Assembly (NCBI GenBank): GCA_964623635.1 | Contig: CAZUUA010000001.1 | Span: forward strand, 127,910-191,909 | Source: UMGS1696 sp964623635 | Lineage (GTDB): Bacteria > Bacillota > Clostridia > Oscillospirales > CAG-272 | Length of the DNA stretch: 64,000 nt | Direction of reading: 5' to 3' | Shown here: piece by piece, positions 7,443-15,839 of the stretch | Layout of the letters: every line of letters begins with the position of its first letter | How positions within the stretch are numbered: position 1 is the stretch's first letter | Notes under the pieces: model-generated | What the model was told of the DNA's origin: nothing | Database searches by the model: none | The model's input: the letters and a program-made list of their open reading frames with translations, nothing else | Position numbers and translations under genes: made by a program

Positions 7443-9437
7443 ATGCAAAGAATCGGTGTATTTGTCTGCTGGTGCGGTACCAACATTGCCGGCACCGTAG
7501 ACGTTGTGAAGGTCGCAGAAGCCTTGCGGAACGAACCCGGCGTGGTCTTCTCCGACAATTATCAGTATATGTGTTCGCAGGCTGGTCAGGATATGATCAA
7601 AAATGCGATCAAAGAGCATCATCTCACCGGGATCGTGGTCTGCTCCTGCTCTCCCCGTATGCATGAGGCTACCTTCCGCAAGACGGCTGCCGCTGCCGGT
7701 CTGAACCCCTACATGGTGGAGATCGCCAACATCCGGGAGCAGTGCTCTTGGGTACATAAGGATATGCCTGTCGGTACGGAAAAAGCCATCATCCTCGGCA
7801 AGGCTGCTGTTGCCAAGGTGAACCTGAATGCGCCTCTGACCCCCGGTCAGACCCCTGTGACCAAGAGAGCCCTGGTGATCGGCGGTGGTATCGCCGGTAT
7901 CCAGACGGCTCTGGACATCGCTGAGGCTGGCTTCCCGGTGGACATCGTAGAAAAGCTGCCCACCATCGGCGGAAAGATGGCACAGCTGGACAAGACCTTC
8001 CCCACACTGGACTGCGCCGCATGTATCCTGACTCCGAAAATGGTGGATGCCGGTCAGAACGAAAACATCCGCATCTTCTCCTACAGTGAGATCGAAGAGG
8101 TGGGCGGCTTTGTGGGCAACTTCAACGTGAAGATCCGCAAAAAGGCCAGATACGTAGACGAGACCAAGTGTACCGGCTGCGGTCTGTGTACCGAAAAGTG
8201 TCCCCAGAAGAAGGTCCCCAACGAATTTAATTTAGGCATGGACAATCGCCGTGCCGTGTATATTCCGTTCGCACAGGCTGTGCCGAAGGTGGCTACCATC
8301 GACCCCAACTACTGCACCATGCTGAAGACCGGCAAGTGCGGCGTTTGTGCCAAGGTATGCACCGCCGGTGCCATCGACTATAAGCAGCAGGATCAGATCA
8401 TCGAGGAACAGTACGGTGCGATCGTTGCCGCAACCGGCTACAACCCCATCTCCATGGACAAGTTCGACGAATTTGCCTACAGCCAGTCCAAGGACGTGAT
8501 CACCTCTCTGGAATTCGAACGGCTTACCAACGCTGCCGGTCCGACTGCCGGTAAGCTGCTCCGTCCCTCCGACGGCAAGCACCCCCACACCATCGTATTC
8601 GTACAGTGCGTAGGCTCTCGTTGCAGCCACGATGCTGCCAAGGGCAAGGAATACTGCTCCAAGATCTGCTGTATGTATACCGCCAAGCACGCCATGCTGA
8701 CCAGAGACAAGTATCCGGACACCGATGTGTATGTGTTCTACATCGACGTTCGTACCCCCGGCAAGCAGTTTGACGAGTTCTACCGCCGTGCCGTGGAAGA
8801 ATATGGCGTACATTATATTAAGGGTATGGTAGGCAAGGTCACCCCGGACGGTGATAAGCTGAAGGTACAGGCCTCCGATCTGCTGGCCGGTAAGCAGCTG
8901 AAGATCGACGCAGACCTGGTGGTACTGGCTGCCGCTATCGAACCCGATAAGAGCGCAAGACCCCTGGCCACGATGCTGACCGCCAGCATGGACACCAACG
9001 ACTTCTTCACCGAAGCCCATCCCAAGCTGCGTCCTGTGGAATCTCCCACAGCCGGTGTGTTCCTGTCCGGTACCTGCCAGGGTCCCAAGGACATTCCCGA
9101 AACGGTATCCCAGGCAAGTGCTGCCGCCGCCAAGGTCATTGGTCTGCTCTGCAAGGATAAGCTGACAGGCAACCCCTGCGTGGCTTCTTCCGATGAGCTG
9201 ATGTGCAACGGCTGCTCCTCCTGCGAGAAGGTATGTCCGTATGGCGCTATCACCTATGAAGACAAGGAATTCCGTATGCCTGACCGGTCCACGAAGATCC
9301 GTCGGGTGGCAAAGGTCAATGAAGCGGTCTGCCAGGGCTGCGGCTGCTGTACTGTGGCTTGTCCCTCCGGTGCAATGGATCTGAAGGGCTTTGCCAACTC
9401 ACAAATCATGGCGGAGGTTGACGCAATATGCAAGTAA
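7443..9437 (+). CDS. hdrA: HdrA-like electron-bifurcating flavoprotein
   Basis: Full-length HdrA homologue, 664 residues. The FAD Rossmann motif GGGIAG is at 147-152, a Cys pair CAAC at 191-194, a ferredoxin module begins at Cys243 (CTGCGLCTEKC), then CGVCAKVC near 336-343, and a C-terminal pair (CNGCSSCEKVCP and CQGCGCCTVACP) follows. In methanogens and sulfate reducers the HdrA FAD splits electron pairs between a high-potential acceptor and ferredoxin. AAGGAG eight bases upstream gives the start, and the gene overlaps the next by ten bases. The presence of every cluster-binding block argues for an active enzyme. Confidence 0.92.
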   Translation: MQRIGVFVCWCGTNIAGTVDVVKVAEALRNEPGVVFSDNYQYMCSQAGQDMIKNAIKEHHLTGIVVCSCSPRMHEATFRKTAAAAGLNPYMVEIANIREQCSWVHKDMPVGTEKAIILGKAAVAKVNLNAPLTPGQTPVTKRALVIGGGIAGIQTALDIAEAGFPVDIVEKLPTIGGKMAQLDKTFPTLDCAACILTPKMVDAGQNENIRIFSYSEIEEVGGFVGNFNVKIRKKARYVDETKCTGCGLCTEKCPQKKVPNEFNLGMDNRRAVYIPFAQAVPKVATIDPNYCTMLKTGKCGVCAKVCTAGAIDYKQQDQIIEEQYGAIVAATGYNPISMDKFDEFAYSQSKDVITSLEFERLTNAAGPTAGKLLRPSDGKHPHTIVFVQCVGSRCSHDAAKGKEYCSKICCMYTAKHAMLTRDKYPDTDVYVFYIDVRTPGKQFDEFYRRAVEEYGVHYIKGMVGKVTPDGDKLKVQASDLLAGKQLKIDADLVVLAAAIEPDKSARPLATMLTASMDTNDFFTEAHPKLRPVESPTAGVFLSGTCQGPKDIPETVSQASAAAAKVIGLLCKDKLTGNPCVASSDELMCNGCSSCEKVCPYGAITYEDKEFRMPDRSTKIRRVAKVNEAVCQGCGCCTVACPSGAMDLKGFANSQIMAEVDAICK

Positions 9438-9865
9438 ACGAAAACTTCAAGCCCCTGATCGTCGCGTTCTGCTGCAACTGGTGTTCCTATGCAGGCGCAG
9501 ACCTGGCGGGCAACAATCGACTGAACTATCCGGCCGAGGTCAAGATCATCCGGGTGCCCTGCTCCTGTAGAGTCAACCCCATGTTCATCCTCCGTGCCTT
9601 CCAGAGAGGTGCGGACGGCGTGATCCTGTGCGGCTGCCATCCGGGCGACTGCCACTACACCTCCGGTAACTATTACACCAGACGGCGTATGTCTCTGCTG
9701 TTCTCTATGCTGGACTATCTGGGCATCGAAAGAGAACGCACCCGTGTGGAATGGGTATCCGCTGCCGAAGGTGCCAAGTTCGCTGCGACCATGAACGATT
9801 TCGTGGCACAGGTAACGGCACTGGGTGAAAACAAGAGACTGGAGGATCTGAGATGCAAGCAGTAA
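9428..9865 (+). CDS. mvhD: MvhD/FloxD-type delta subunit
   Basis: 145-residue homologue of the methyl-viologen-reducing hydrogenase delta subunit, which carries a [2Fe-2S] cluster and docks the electron-input module onto HdrA. Conserved cysteines occur in FCCNWCSYAGAD, VPCSCRV and LCGCHPGDCHY, the usual MvhD pattern. GGAGG ten bases upstream and the ten-base overlap with hdrA support the start. No hydrogenase large or small subunit is present. The partner is therefore the Flox-like module encoded next. Confidence 0.92.
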   Translation: MQVNENFKPLIVAFCCNWCSYAGADLAGNNRLNYPAEVKIIRVPCSCRVNPMFILRAFQRGADGVILCGCHPGDCHYTSGNYYTRRRMSLLFSMLDYLGIERERTRVEWVSAAEGAKFAATMNDFVAQVTALGENKRLEDLRCKQ

Positions 9866-10848
9866 CAAGAGAATGTCTCCTGCAAAAGGCCTGCGAGCTG
9901 CTGGACAACGGCACGGTGGATCGTGTCTACGGCTGGCAGAAAGGGCAGTTTACCTACGACGTGACCCCGGCGCTCTTTACTACGGGGGAAGAGCTGGAAC
10001 GGGATTTCGTATGGAACGATTTCTGCGGAGCAAACTTTTCCAAATATCTGATCAAAGAAACATCCGGCAAGGAAGGCAAGGTGCTTGTTTTCCTGAAGCC
10101 CTGTGACACCTACTCCTTCAACCAGCTTTTGACCGAGCATCGGTTTGACCGGGAGAAGGTATATGCAGTGGGGATCCCCTGTGACGGTATGGCCGACATC
10201 CGCAAGATCGAAGAGACGGTGGGCGAAGGCGTCACCGGTGTGGATACCGACGGAGACAAGCTCATCGTACACACCCTGTATGACGGAGACGTGACCCTGG
10301 ATCGTCAGGCCTATCTGGCAGAACGGTGCGTGGTATGCAAGTCCAAGAAGCACGTGGCCTATGACGAGCTGATTGGGGAAGACGGAGACGTAGTAGATTC
10401 GGCACGGTTTGATGAAGTGGCAAAGCTGGAGGCTATGACCCCCGACGAACGGTTTGCCTTCTGGCAGAACGAGCTGTCTCGTTGCATCCGTTGCAATGCG
10501 TGCCGTGACGTTTGCCCTGCCTGCACCTGCGAAAAGTGCGTGTTCGGCAACCCCAAGTCCGGCGTGGAAAACAAGGCCGCTGCCGACAGCTTTGAAGAGA
10601 AAATGTTCCATATCATCCGTGCGTTCCATGTGGCGGGCAGATGTACCGACTGCGGCGAATGCTCCAGAGTATGTCCGCAGCACATCCCGCTGCACCTGCT
10701 GAACCGGAAGTTCATCAAAGACATCGATTCCTTCTATGGGGAATACCAGGCCGGTGCAGAGGTGGGCAGCCGTGCGCCGCTGGTGAACTACACCGAAGAC
10801 GACCTGGAACCCGGTGAAGCCGTAGAAAGAGGTGGACAGAATGCGTAA
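9853..10848 (+). CDS. 4Fe-4S dicluster protein, FloxC-like (F420 hydrogenase beta-type)
   Basis: 331-residue iron-sulfur protein. The N-terminal two-thirds has PCDTYSFNQLL and IPCDGM motifs and a CVVCKSKKH segment, resembling the FrhB/F420-dehydrogenase beta family. The C-terminal third has two ferredoxin motifs (CIRCNACRDVCPACTC and CTDCGECSRVCP). GGAGG seven bases upstream sets the start, which overlaps mvhD by 13 bases. By position it corresponds to the FloxC-type subunit of HdrABC-FloxABCD loci in sulfate reducers. I am sure of the FeS nature, less so of the exact subunit letter. Confidence 0.75.
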   Translation: MQAVTRECLLQKACELLDNGTVDRVYGWQKGQFTYDVTPALFTTGEELERDFVWNDFCGANFSKYLIKETSGKEGKVLVFLKPCDTYSFNQLLTEHRFDREKVYAVGIPCDGMADIRKIEETVGEGVTGVDTDGDKLIVHTLYDGDVTLDRQAYLAERCVVCKSKKHVAYDELIGEDGDVVDSARFDEVAKLEAMTPDERFAFWQNELSRCIRCNACRDVCPACTCEKCVFGNPKSGVENKAAADSFEEKMFHIIRAFHVAGRCTDCGECSRVCPQHIPLHLLNRKFIKDIDSFYGEYQAGAEVGSRAPLVNYTEDDLEPGEAVERGGQNA

Positions 10849-11884
10849 ATGTGCTCTCAACAACAAAAATGCACTGCTGGCCGCTATGGCAAAGAAGGCA
10901 AAGCTGTATGTACCTACCGATGGCGCCGATGAAAAATCCAAGCTGGCGGGCGCATACTATGCCGAGTGGAAGGATGGTGCTGCTGTATCCGGCAGACTGA
11001 ACACCACCCGCAGCCCCAAGGATTTCTTCTTCCCCCAGACAGAGAACCTGATGACCTTCCAGATGACCGGCAAGAAGCTGGAAATTTTCGATGCACGCCG
11101 GGAACATGAGGATTTCATCCTGTTTGGCGTCCGGGCCTGCGATGTACGCAGCTTTACGGTGCTGGACAACGTGTTCCTCTTCGACCCGGTAGACACCTAT
11201 TATCAGAACCGGAGACAGCATGGGACCATTGTATCCATGGCCTGCAATAGACCCGCCGAGACCTGCTTCTGCCGTACCTTTGGCATTGATGCTGCCGACC
11301 CGGAAGGGGACGTGGTGTGCTGGGAAGATGGCGACTTCATCTACCTGACTGCCAAAACGGAGAAGGGTGCAGATCTGCTGGCCGCTGTGGCAGACGTAAC
11401 GGAAGAATGCGCTGAGGATGCAGCCGACGGCGTAAAGACACTGGTCAACGAAAGACTGGACAAGCTGCCTTTAGCAGACCTGAAGTCGGATGCCTTTGGC
11501 GGCGGCAAGACGGACAAATTCTTCAACGATTCCGCCTGGGACGAGCTGAGCGAAGCCTGCTTGGGCTGCGGTACCTGTACCTTTGTATGCCCCACCTGCC
11601 AGTGCTACGACATCAAGGATTTCAACACCGGTCGTGGTGTGATCCGGTTCCGCTGCTGGGACTCCTGTATGTACTCCGACTTCACCATGATGGCACACGG
11701 CACCAACCGCCCGAACCATATGCAGCGGTTCCGCCAGCGGTTCATGCACAAGCTGGTATACTATCCGGAAAACAACAACGGACTGTTCAGCTGCGTTGGC
11801 TGCGGCAGATGCCTGTCCCGGTGTCCCATTTCCATGAACATTGTGAAGGTCATGAAAAAGCTGGGAGGAAATGAAAATGAATAA
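10841..11884 (+). CDS. 4Fe-4S dicluster protein, FloxB-like (sulfhydrogenase beta-type)
   Basis: 347-residue iron-sulfur protein resembling the beta subunit of sulfhydrogenases and FloxB. The N-terminal domain has FGVRACDVRSFTVLD and an ACNRPAETCFC segment. The C-terminal part has CLGCGTCTFVCPTCQC and CVGCGRCLSRCP, two [4Fe-4S] sites. The ATG at 10841 is preferred over a GTG three codons earlier because the AGAGGTGG ribosome site is five bases away from it. The gene overlaps its neighbours at both ends, so the cluster is tightly coupled. Confidence 0.78.
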   Translation: MRKCALNNKNALLAAMAKKAKLYVPTDGADEKSKLAGAYYAEWKDGAAVSGRLNTTRSPKDFFFPQTENLMTFQMTGKKLEIFDARREHEDFILFGVRACDVRSFTVLDNVFLFDPVDTYYQNRRQHGTIVSMACNRPAETCFCRTFGIDAADPEGDVVCWEDGDFIYLTAKTEKGADLLAAVADVTEECAEDAADGVKTLVNERLDKLPLADLKSDAFGGGKTDKFFNDSAWDELSEACLGCGTCTFVCPTCQCYDIKDFNTGRGVIRFRCWDSCMYSDFTMMAHGTNRPNHMQRFRQRFMHKLVYYPENNNGLFSCVGCGRCLSRCPISMNIVKVMKKLGGNENE

Positions 11885-12704
11885 AGAAGCATTGATCCCC
11901 GTAGTGGGTGAAGTCACCGACATTCGCATCGACACGCCGGACGTGAAGACCTTCCGTGTGGTGACGCCGGACGGGAAGAAAGCCTTTGACCATATGCCCG
12001 GTCAGTGTGCCATGCTGTCCATTCCCGGCGTAGGCGAAGCCATGTTCTCTATCACGTCTTCCCCCACGAACACGGAATATATGGAATTTTCCATCAAGAA
12101 GTGCGGTTGCGTGACCGAATGGCTGCACCAGATGGAAGTGGGCCAGCAGATCACGATCCGTGGTCCTTACGGCAATGCGTTCCCGGTAGACACCGCTTTT
12201 GCCGGGAAGGATATGCTGTTCATCGCCGGTGGTATCGGTCTGGCACCGCTGCGTTCCGTGATCAACTACTGCCGCCACTACAGAGACCGGTATGGCAAGA
12301 TCGACATCGTATACGGTTCCCGTAGCAGTGCGGATCTGGTAGACTATCAAGAGATTCTGAACGAATGGGCAACGGACGCAGGGGTCACGGTACACCTGAC
12401 CATTGACCGGCCGGAGGAAGGCTGGGATGGCCACGTAGGCTTTGTACCGAACTATGTGAAGGAGCTTGGTTTCTCCACGGACAAGACTGCCGTACTGTGT
12501 GGTCCTCCGATCATGATCAAGTTCACCTTAGCCGGTCTGCAGGAGCTGGGCTTTGCCAAGGAGCAGGTCTACACGACCCTGGAGCTGCGGATGAAGTGCG
12601 GTATCGGCAAGTGCGGCCGCTGCAACGTGGGCGCTAAGTACGTCTGCAAGGACGGTCCCGTGTTCCGCTGCGACCAGATCGACGAACTGCCGGACGAGTA
12701 TTGA
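11877..12704 (+). CDS. FAD/NAD-binding oxidoreductase, FloxA-like (PyrK/sulfhydrogenase gamma-type)
   Basis: 275-residue ferredoxin-NAD reductase family protein that probably takes electrons from NADH for the Hdr complex. An FAD-binding barrel (about 1-100, with SITSSP in the flavin region) is followed by a nucleotide-binding domain (IAGGIGLAPLRSVI, CGPPIM). The C-terminal CGIGKCGRCNVG...C motif binds [2Fe-2S]. GGGAGGAA lies eight bases before this ATG and directly touches an earlier ATG, so the later start is preferred. This is the only pyridine-nucleotide-binding subunit of the cluster. NADH versus NADPH cannot be told from the sequence. Confidence 0.85.
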   Translation: MNKEALIPVVGEVTDIRIDTPDVKTFRVVTPDGKKAFDHMPGQCAMLSIPGVGEAMFSITSSPTNTEYMEFSIKKCGCVTEWLHQMEVGQQITIRGPYGNAFPVDTAFAGKDMLFIAGGIGLAPLRSVINYCRHYRDRYGKIDIVYGSRSSADLVDYQEILNEWATDAGVTVHLTIDRPEEGWDGHVGFVPNYVKELGFSTDKTAVLCGPPIMIKFTLAGLQELGFAKEQVYTTLELRMKCGIGKCGRCNVGAKYVCKDGPVFRCDQIDELPDEY

Positions 12705-12762
12705 TCCGTTTTTCGCCGCTGTATTGTATCGCTTTGTAACGCTGAAAATACAGACAAACACT

Positions 12763-12791
12763 GTAGGGAACGGTCCTGACCGTTCCCATAC
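12763..12791. repeat. Dispersed palindromic repeat, copy 2
   Basis: GTAGGGAACGGTC and GACCGTTCCC face each other around CT, with one extra base in the right arm compared with copy 1 at 6197. It sits in the 125-base gap between the FloxA-like gene and the fumarate-reductase-like pair. Confidence 0.85.
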
Positions 12792-12829
12792 ATAGATCGA
12801 AACCAAATCAGAAAGGACAAATCCATATT

Positions 12830-13504
12830 ATGGAAAACATGGTAAATATATTCCTGTTCGGTAAGAAGTATGCCGTGCCGGAGAATCTGACCATCATGCG
12901 TGCCATGGAATACGCCGGCTATCAGCTGGTGAGAGGCTGCGGATGTCGGAACGGTTTCTGCGGTGCCTGTGCCACCATCTATCGTATCGCCGGTGACCGG
13001 GAGCTGAAGGCTTGTCTGGCTTGTCAGACCAAGGTAGAAGAAGGTATGTATGTGGCAACGCTGCCCTTCTTCCCGCTGGTAAAGCAGGTGTACGACATTG
13101 AAAAGGTAAAGCCCACCGATATGGTGATGATGCAGCTGTATCCGGAGATCTACGCCTGCGTAGGCTGCAATGCCTGCACCAAGGCTTGTACCCAGGGTCT
13201 GAATGTTATGCAGTACATCGCCTATGCCCAGAGAGGCGAATTCGACAAGTGTGCCGAAGAATCCTTTGACTGCGTCATGTGTGGTGTGTGCTCCTCTCGC
13301 TGTCCGGCCGGTATCTCCCATCCGCAGGTAGCTATGCTGGCCCGTCGTCTCAACGGCAAGTATTTGGCACCCGGCACGGAGCACCTGGAAAACAGAGTCA
13401 AGGAGATCAAGGACGGCACCTTTGAAGAACTGCTGCAGAACCTGATGGCCAAGCCGATCGAAGAAATGAAGGAACTCTATAACAATAGAGAGATCGAAAA
13501 GTAA
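12830..13504 (+). CDS. Fumarate reductase/succinate dehydrogenase-like iron-sulfur subunit
   Basis: 224-residue FrdB/SdhB-like protein. A plant-type [2Fe-2S] domain has Cys37, 39, 44, 47, 62 and 65. The C-terminal half has CVGCNACTKACTQG (110-120) and CVMCGVCSSRCPAG (148-158), both complete CxxCxxCxxxC motifs. Classical SdhB has one [4Fe-4S] and one [3Fe-4S], whereas here both sites look cubane-competent. Unlike archaeal thiol:fumarate reductase TfrB it lacks a C-terminal CCG domain. That function could be supplied by the separate HdrB. It is 20 bases upstream of the flavoprotein gene, and no membrane-anchor gene follows. Confidence 0.85.
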   Translation: MENMVNIFLFGKKYAVPENLTIMRAMEYAGYQLVRGCGCRNGFCGACATIYRIAGDRELKACLACQTKVEEGMYVATLPFFPLVKQVYDIEKVKPTDMVMMQLYPEIYACVGCNACTKACTQGLNVMQYIAYAQRGEFDKCAEESFDCVMCGVCSSRCPAGISHPQVAMLARRLNGKYLAPGTEHLENRVKEIKDGTFEELLQNLMAKPIEEMKELYNNREIEK

Positions 13505-13524
13505 GGGTAGGAGGAAAAAGTAGA

Positions 13525-15138
13525 ATGTACGCTGAACAGTTTCAGAAATCGCTGCAAGCGGTAGAAGCCGCCAGAGAAGCGAATATTGCATACGAACCTG
13601 CCCGTATGACCGCCAAGGAAAAGGAAGACCTCTTGGCTGCCTACCATCCGGACTACAAGAAGGATGAATTTGTGACCCTGCAGATCGGCCCCAACAAGGG
13701 TGAAAAGGTGCCGAAGGAGCTGGCAGAGATGCTGCAGGCCCACAGCCGGATCACCTCGAACGAAGTGGATCTGACCAATCCCACCTACGATGTGGACGTA
13801 CTGATCATTGGTGGTGGCGGGGCAGGTACCTCTGCTGCCATCGAAGCCAACGAAGCCGGTGCCTCTGTGATGATCGTGACCAAGCTGCGTATGGGCGACG
13901 CCAACACCATGATGGCCGAAGGTGGTATCCAGGCTGCTGACAAGCCCAACGACTCTCCTGCCATCCACTACATCGACGCCTTCGGTGGTGGTCACTACGC
14001 CGCCAAACCGGAGCTGCTGTACAAGCTGGTCAACGATGCACCGGAAGCCATCCAGTGGCTGAACAACCTGGGTGTAGAATTCGACAAGGCTCCCGACGGC
14101 ACTATGATCACGACCCACGGCGGTGGTACCTCTCGGAAGAGAATGCACGCCTGCAAGGACTATTCCGGTGCCGAGATTATGCGTACCCTGCGTGACGAAG
14201 TGCTGAACCGTGGCATTCCGGTGGTGGACTTCACCTCTGCCATCGAGCTGATCTTAGACGAAAACGGCCGTGCAGCCGGTGCTGTACTGCTGAACATGGA
14301 AACCGGTGACCTGATGGTGGCCAGAGCAAAGACTGTTATCATTGCTACCGGTGGTGCAGGACGTATGCACTACCAGGGCTTCCCCACCTCCAACCACTAC
14401 GGTGCAACCGCCGACGGTCTGGTGCTGGGTTACAGAGCCGGTGCCAAGCTGCTGTATGCAGAAACGCTGCAGTACCATCCCACCGGTGCCGCATTCCCGG
14501 AACAGATCTTTGGTGCGCTGGTCACGGAGAAGGTGCGTTCTCTGGGTGCCAAGCTCATCAACCGGGATGGCAAGGTATTCATGCATCCGCTGGAAACCCG
14601 TGACGTAGCGGCTGCCTCCATCATCCGGGAATGCAGTGACCGTGGCGAAGGTGTGGACACCGGTTCCGGTCTGGGTGTATGGCTGGATACGCCCATGATT
14701 GAAAAGATCGGCGGCGAAGGCACCATCGAAAAGCGGATCCCTGCCATGATGCGTATGTTCGGCAAGTACGGCATCGACATCCGCAAGGAGCCCATTCTGG
14801 TATATCCCACGCTGCACTACCAGAACGGTGGTCTGGACATTCACCAGAACGGCATGACCACCAACGTAGAGAACCTGTTCGTAGCCGGTGAAGCCGTTGG
14901 TGGTATCCACGGTCGGAACCGTCTGATGGGCAACTCGCTGCTGGACATCATCGTATTCGGTCGGAACGCCGGTCAGAACGCTGCTGCCCGTGCCAAGGAC
15001 ACCGCGGTGGGCACCCTGACCCTGTCCCACATCGATGCTTTCGATAAGGAAAGAGCAGACGCCGGTATCGAGACCGATGCCGTCTCTCCGAAGCTGCTGC
15101 CCGACTACAGACGCAGTGTAACGGAGCTGGACAAGTGA
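13525..15138 (+). CDS. Soluble fumarate reductase-like flavoprotein subunit
   Basis: 537-residue member of the SdhA/FrdA/aspartate oxidase family. After an unusual 88-residue N-terminal extension comes the FAD motif GGGGAG (96-101). The active-site blocks are present: YHPTG, LETRDVAAASI, HYQNGG and GRNRLMGNSL. At the position of the covalent FAD histidine (SHT in E. coli FrdA) it has Asn127 (ANT), so FAD should be bound non-covalently, as in soluble fumarate reductases. GGAGG lies ten bases before the ATG. It is the last gene of the cluster. Fumarate reduction is inferred from the upstream fumarase and the lack of a quinone-binding anchor. Confidence 0.85.
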   Translation: MYAEQFQKSLQAVEAAREANIAYEPARMTAKEKEDLLAAYHPDYKKDEFVTLQIGPNKGEKVPKELAEMLQAHSRITSNEVDLTNPTYDVDVLIIGGGGAGTSAAIEANEAGASVMIVTKLRMGDANTMMAEGGIQAADKPNDSPAIHYIDAFGGGHYAAKPELLYKLVNDAPEAIQWLNNLGVEFDKAPDGTMITTHGGGTSRKRMHACKDYSGAEIMRTLRDEVLNRGIPVVDFTSAIELILDENGRAAGAVLLNMETGDLMVARAKTVIIATGGAGRMHYQGFPTSNHYGATADGLVLGYRAGAKLLYAETLQYHPTGAAFPEQIFGALVTEKVRSLGAKLINRDGKVFMHPLETRDVAAASIIRECSDRGEGVDTGSGLGVWLDTPMIEKIGGEGTIEKRIPAMMRMFGKYGIDIRKEPILVYPTLHYQNGGLDIHQNGMTTNVENLFVAGEAVGGIHGRNRLMGNSLLDIIVFGRNAGQNAAARAKDTAVGTLTLSHIDAFDKERADAGIETDAVSPKLLPDYRRSVTELDK

Positions 15139-15186
15139 GCCTGTAACAAAGCATAACTTTTGCACGCCCCATGTGGGTTTGATACG

Positions 15187-15238
15187 AAAAAGGATCCTCT
15201 GAGAGTATACACTGTATACATCTTAAAGGATCCTTTTT
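15187..15238 (+). terminator. Terminator of the Hdr-Frd cluster
   Basis: AAAAAGGATCCT and AAAGGATCCTTTTT are the outer arms, and GTATAC/GTATAC pair inside. A T-run follows. It ends the operon 50 bases after the flavoprotein stop codon. Confidence 0.85.
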
Positions 15239-15256
15239 GTTTTGTGTGCGAACATG

Positions 15257-15295
15257 AAAAATCCTCCGACTGTGGTAAGTCGAAGGATCCTTTTT
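15257..15295. terminator. Second, bidirectional terminator shared with the MarR gene
   Basis: CGACT/AGTCG with outer TCCT/AGGA arms, flanked by five As on the left and five Ts on the right. It can end plus-strand transcripts and the convergent MarR transcript, whose stop is 14 bases away. Confidence 0.8.
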
Positions 15296-15308
15296 ATTTG
15301 TACAACGA

Positions 15309-15773
15309 TTATTCAGCGTCAGAAGCCTTTTCAGCGGTGAAGGCACATACCTTTTCCATAGCATCGGCCAGCAGCTCTACTTCCTTTTCGGACAGACCGG
15401 CAGCAGCGGCGTTGACCATCTGGCTGTGATAGTCCTTGTGCTGGTTACAAGCTTCCACACCGGTGTTGGACAGGTGGATGAATACAACACGGCGGTCACG
15501 AGGCGTGTAGCTGCGTTCCAGGTAACCCTTGTTCACCAGCGTGTTCACAGCGGTGGTCAGAGATCCAGGAGATACGCACAGGAACTTGGCAATGTTAGCC
15601 ATGGTGTTCTTCTGGTCAACGGTCAGCTTTTCAACAGCGGCCAGTACGTGGATTTCTCTGACAGACAGATCAGCAGCACAGTTCTTGCGCAGATATGCTT
15701 CCTCCAGAATCAGAAGATTGTTAAAGGTGGCTACGAAAAAATCGTTGAGTTTCTGGTTGGTAATGTCTTGCAT
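15309..15773 (-). CDS. MarR family transcriptional regulator, FabT-like
   Basis: 154-residue winged-helix repressor. The N-terminal FFVATFNNLLILEEAYLRK and DLSVREIHVLAAVEKL, followed by the recognition region SPGSLTTAVNTLVNKGYLERSYTPRDRRVVFIHLS, match the arrangement of streptococcal FabT, a MarR regulator of fatty acid synthesis. GGAGG five bases upstream sets the start, so 59 codons of open frame upstream are rejected. No fab genes are in the window, so the target is unknown. A perfect CAAAATTTTG palindrome lies between its promoter and start codon and could be an autoregulatory operator. It converges on the Hdr-Frd cluster across two terminators. Confidence 0.9.
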   Translation of the reverse strand: MQDITNQKLNDFFVATFNNLLILEEAYLRKNCAADLSVREIHVLAAVEKLTVDQKNTMANIAKFLCVSPGSLTTAVNTLVNKGYLERSYTPRDRRVVFIHLSNTGVEACNQHKDYHSQMVNAAAAGLSEKEVELLADAMEKVCAFTAEKASDAE

Positions 15774-15791
15774 AGTGACCTCCAAAGGGTT

Positions 15792-15839
15792 CAAAATTTT
15801 GTACACCAATAGCATACCACTTTTTTCTTCGTTTGTCAA
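15792..15839 (-). promoter_or_regulatory. MarR gene promoter and candidate operator
   Basis: Minus strand TTGACA (15834-15839), 17-base spacer, TATGCT (15811-15816). The palindrome CAAAATTTTG (15792-15801) sits just downstream of the expected transcription start, a good position for autorepression. Confidence 0.75.

Noticed and set aside
12763..12791. Terminator between the Flox and Frd parts of the cluster
   Set aside because: The hairpin is strong, but no T-run follows. The downstream genes lack an obvious promoter, so read-through is more likely.
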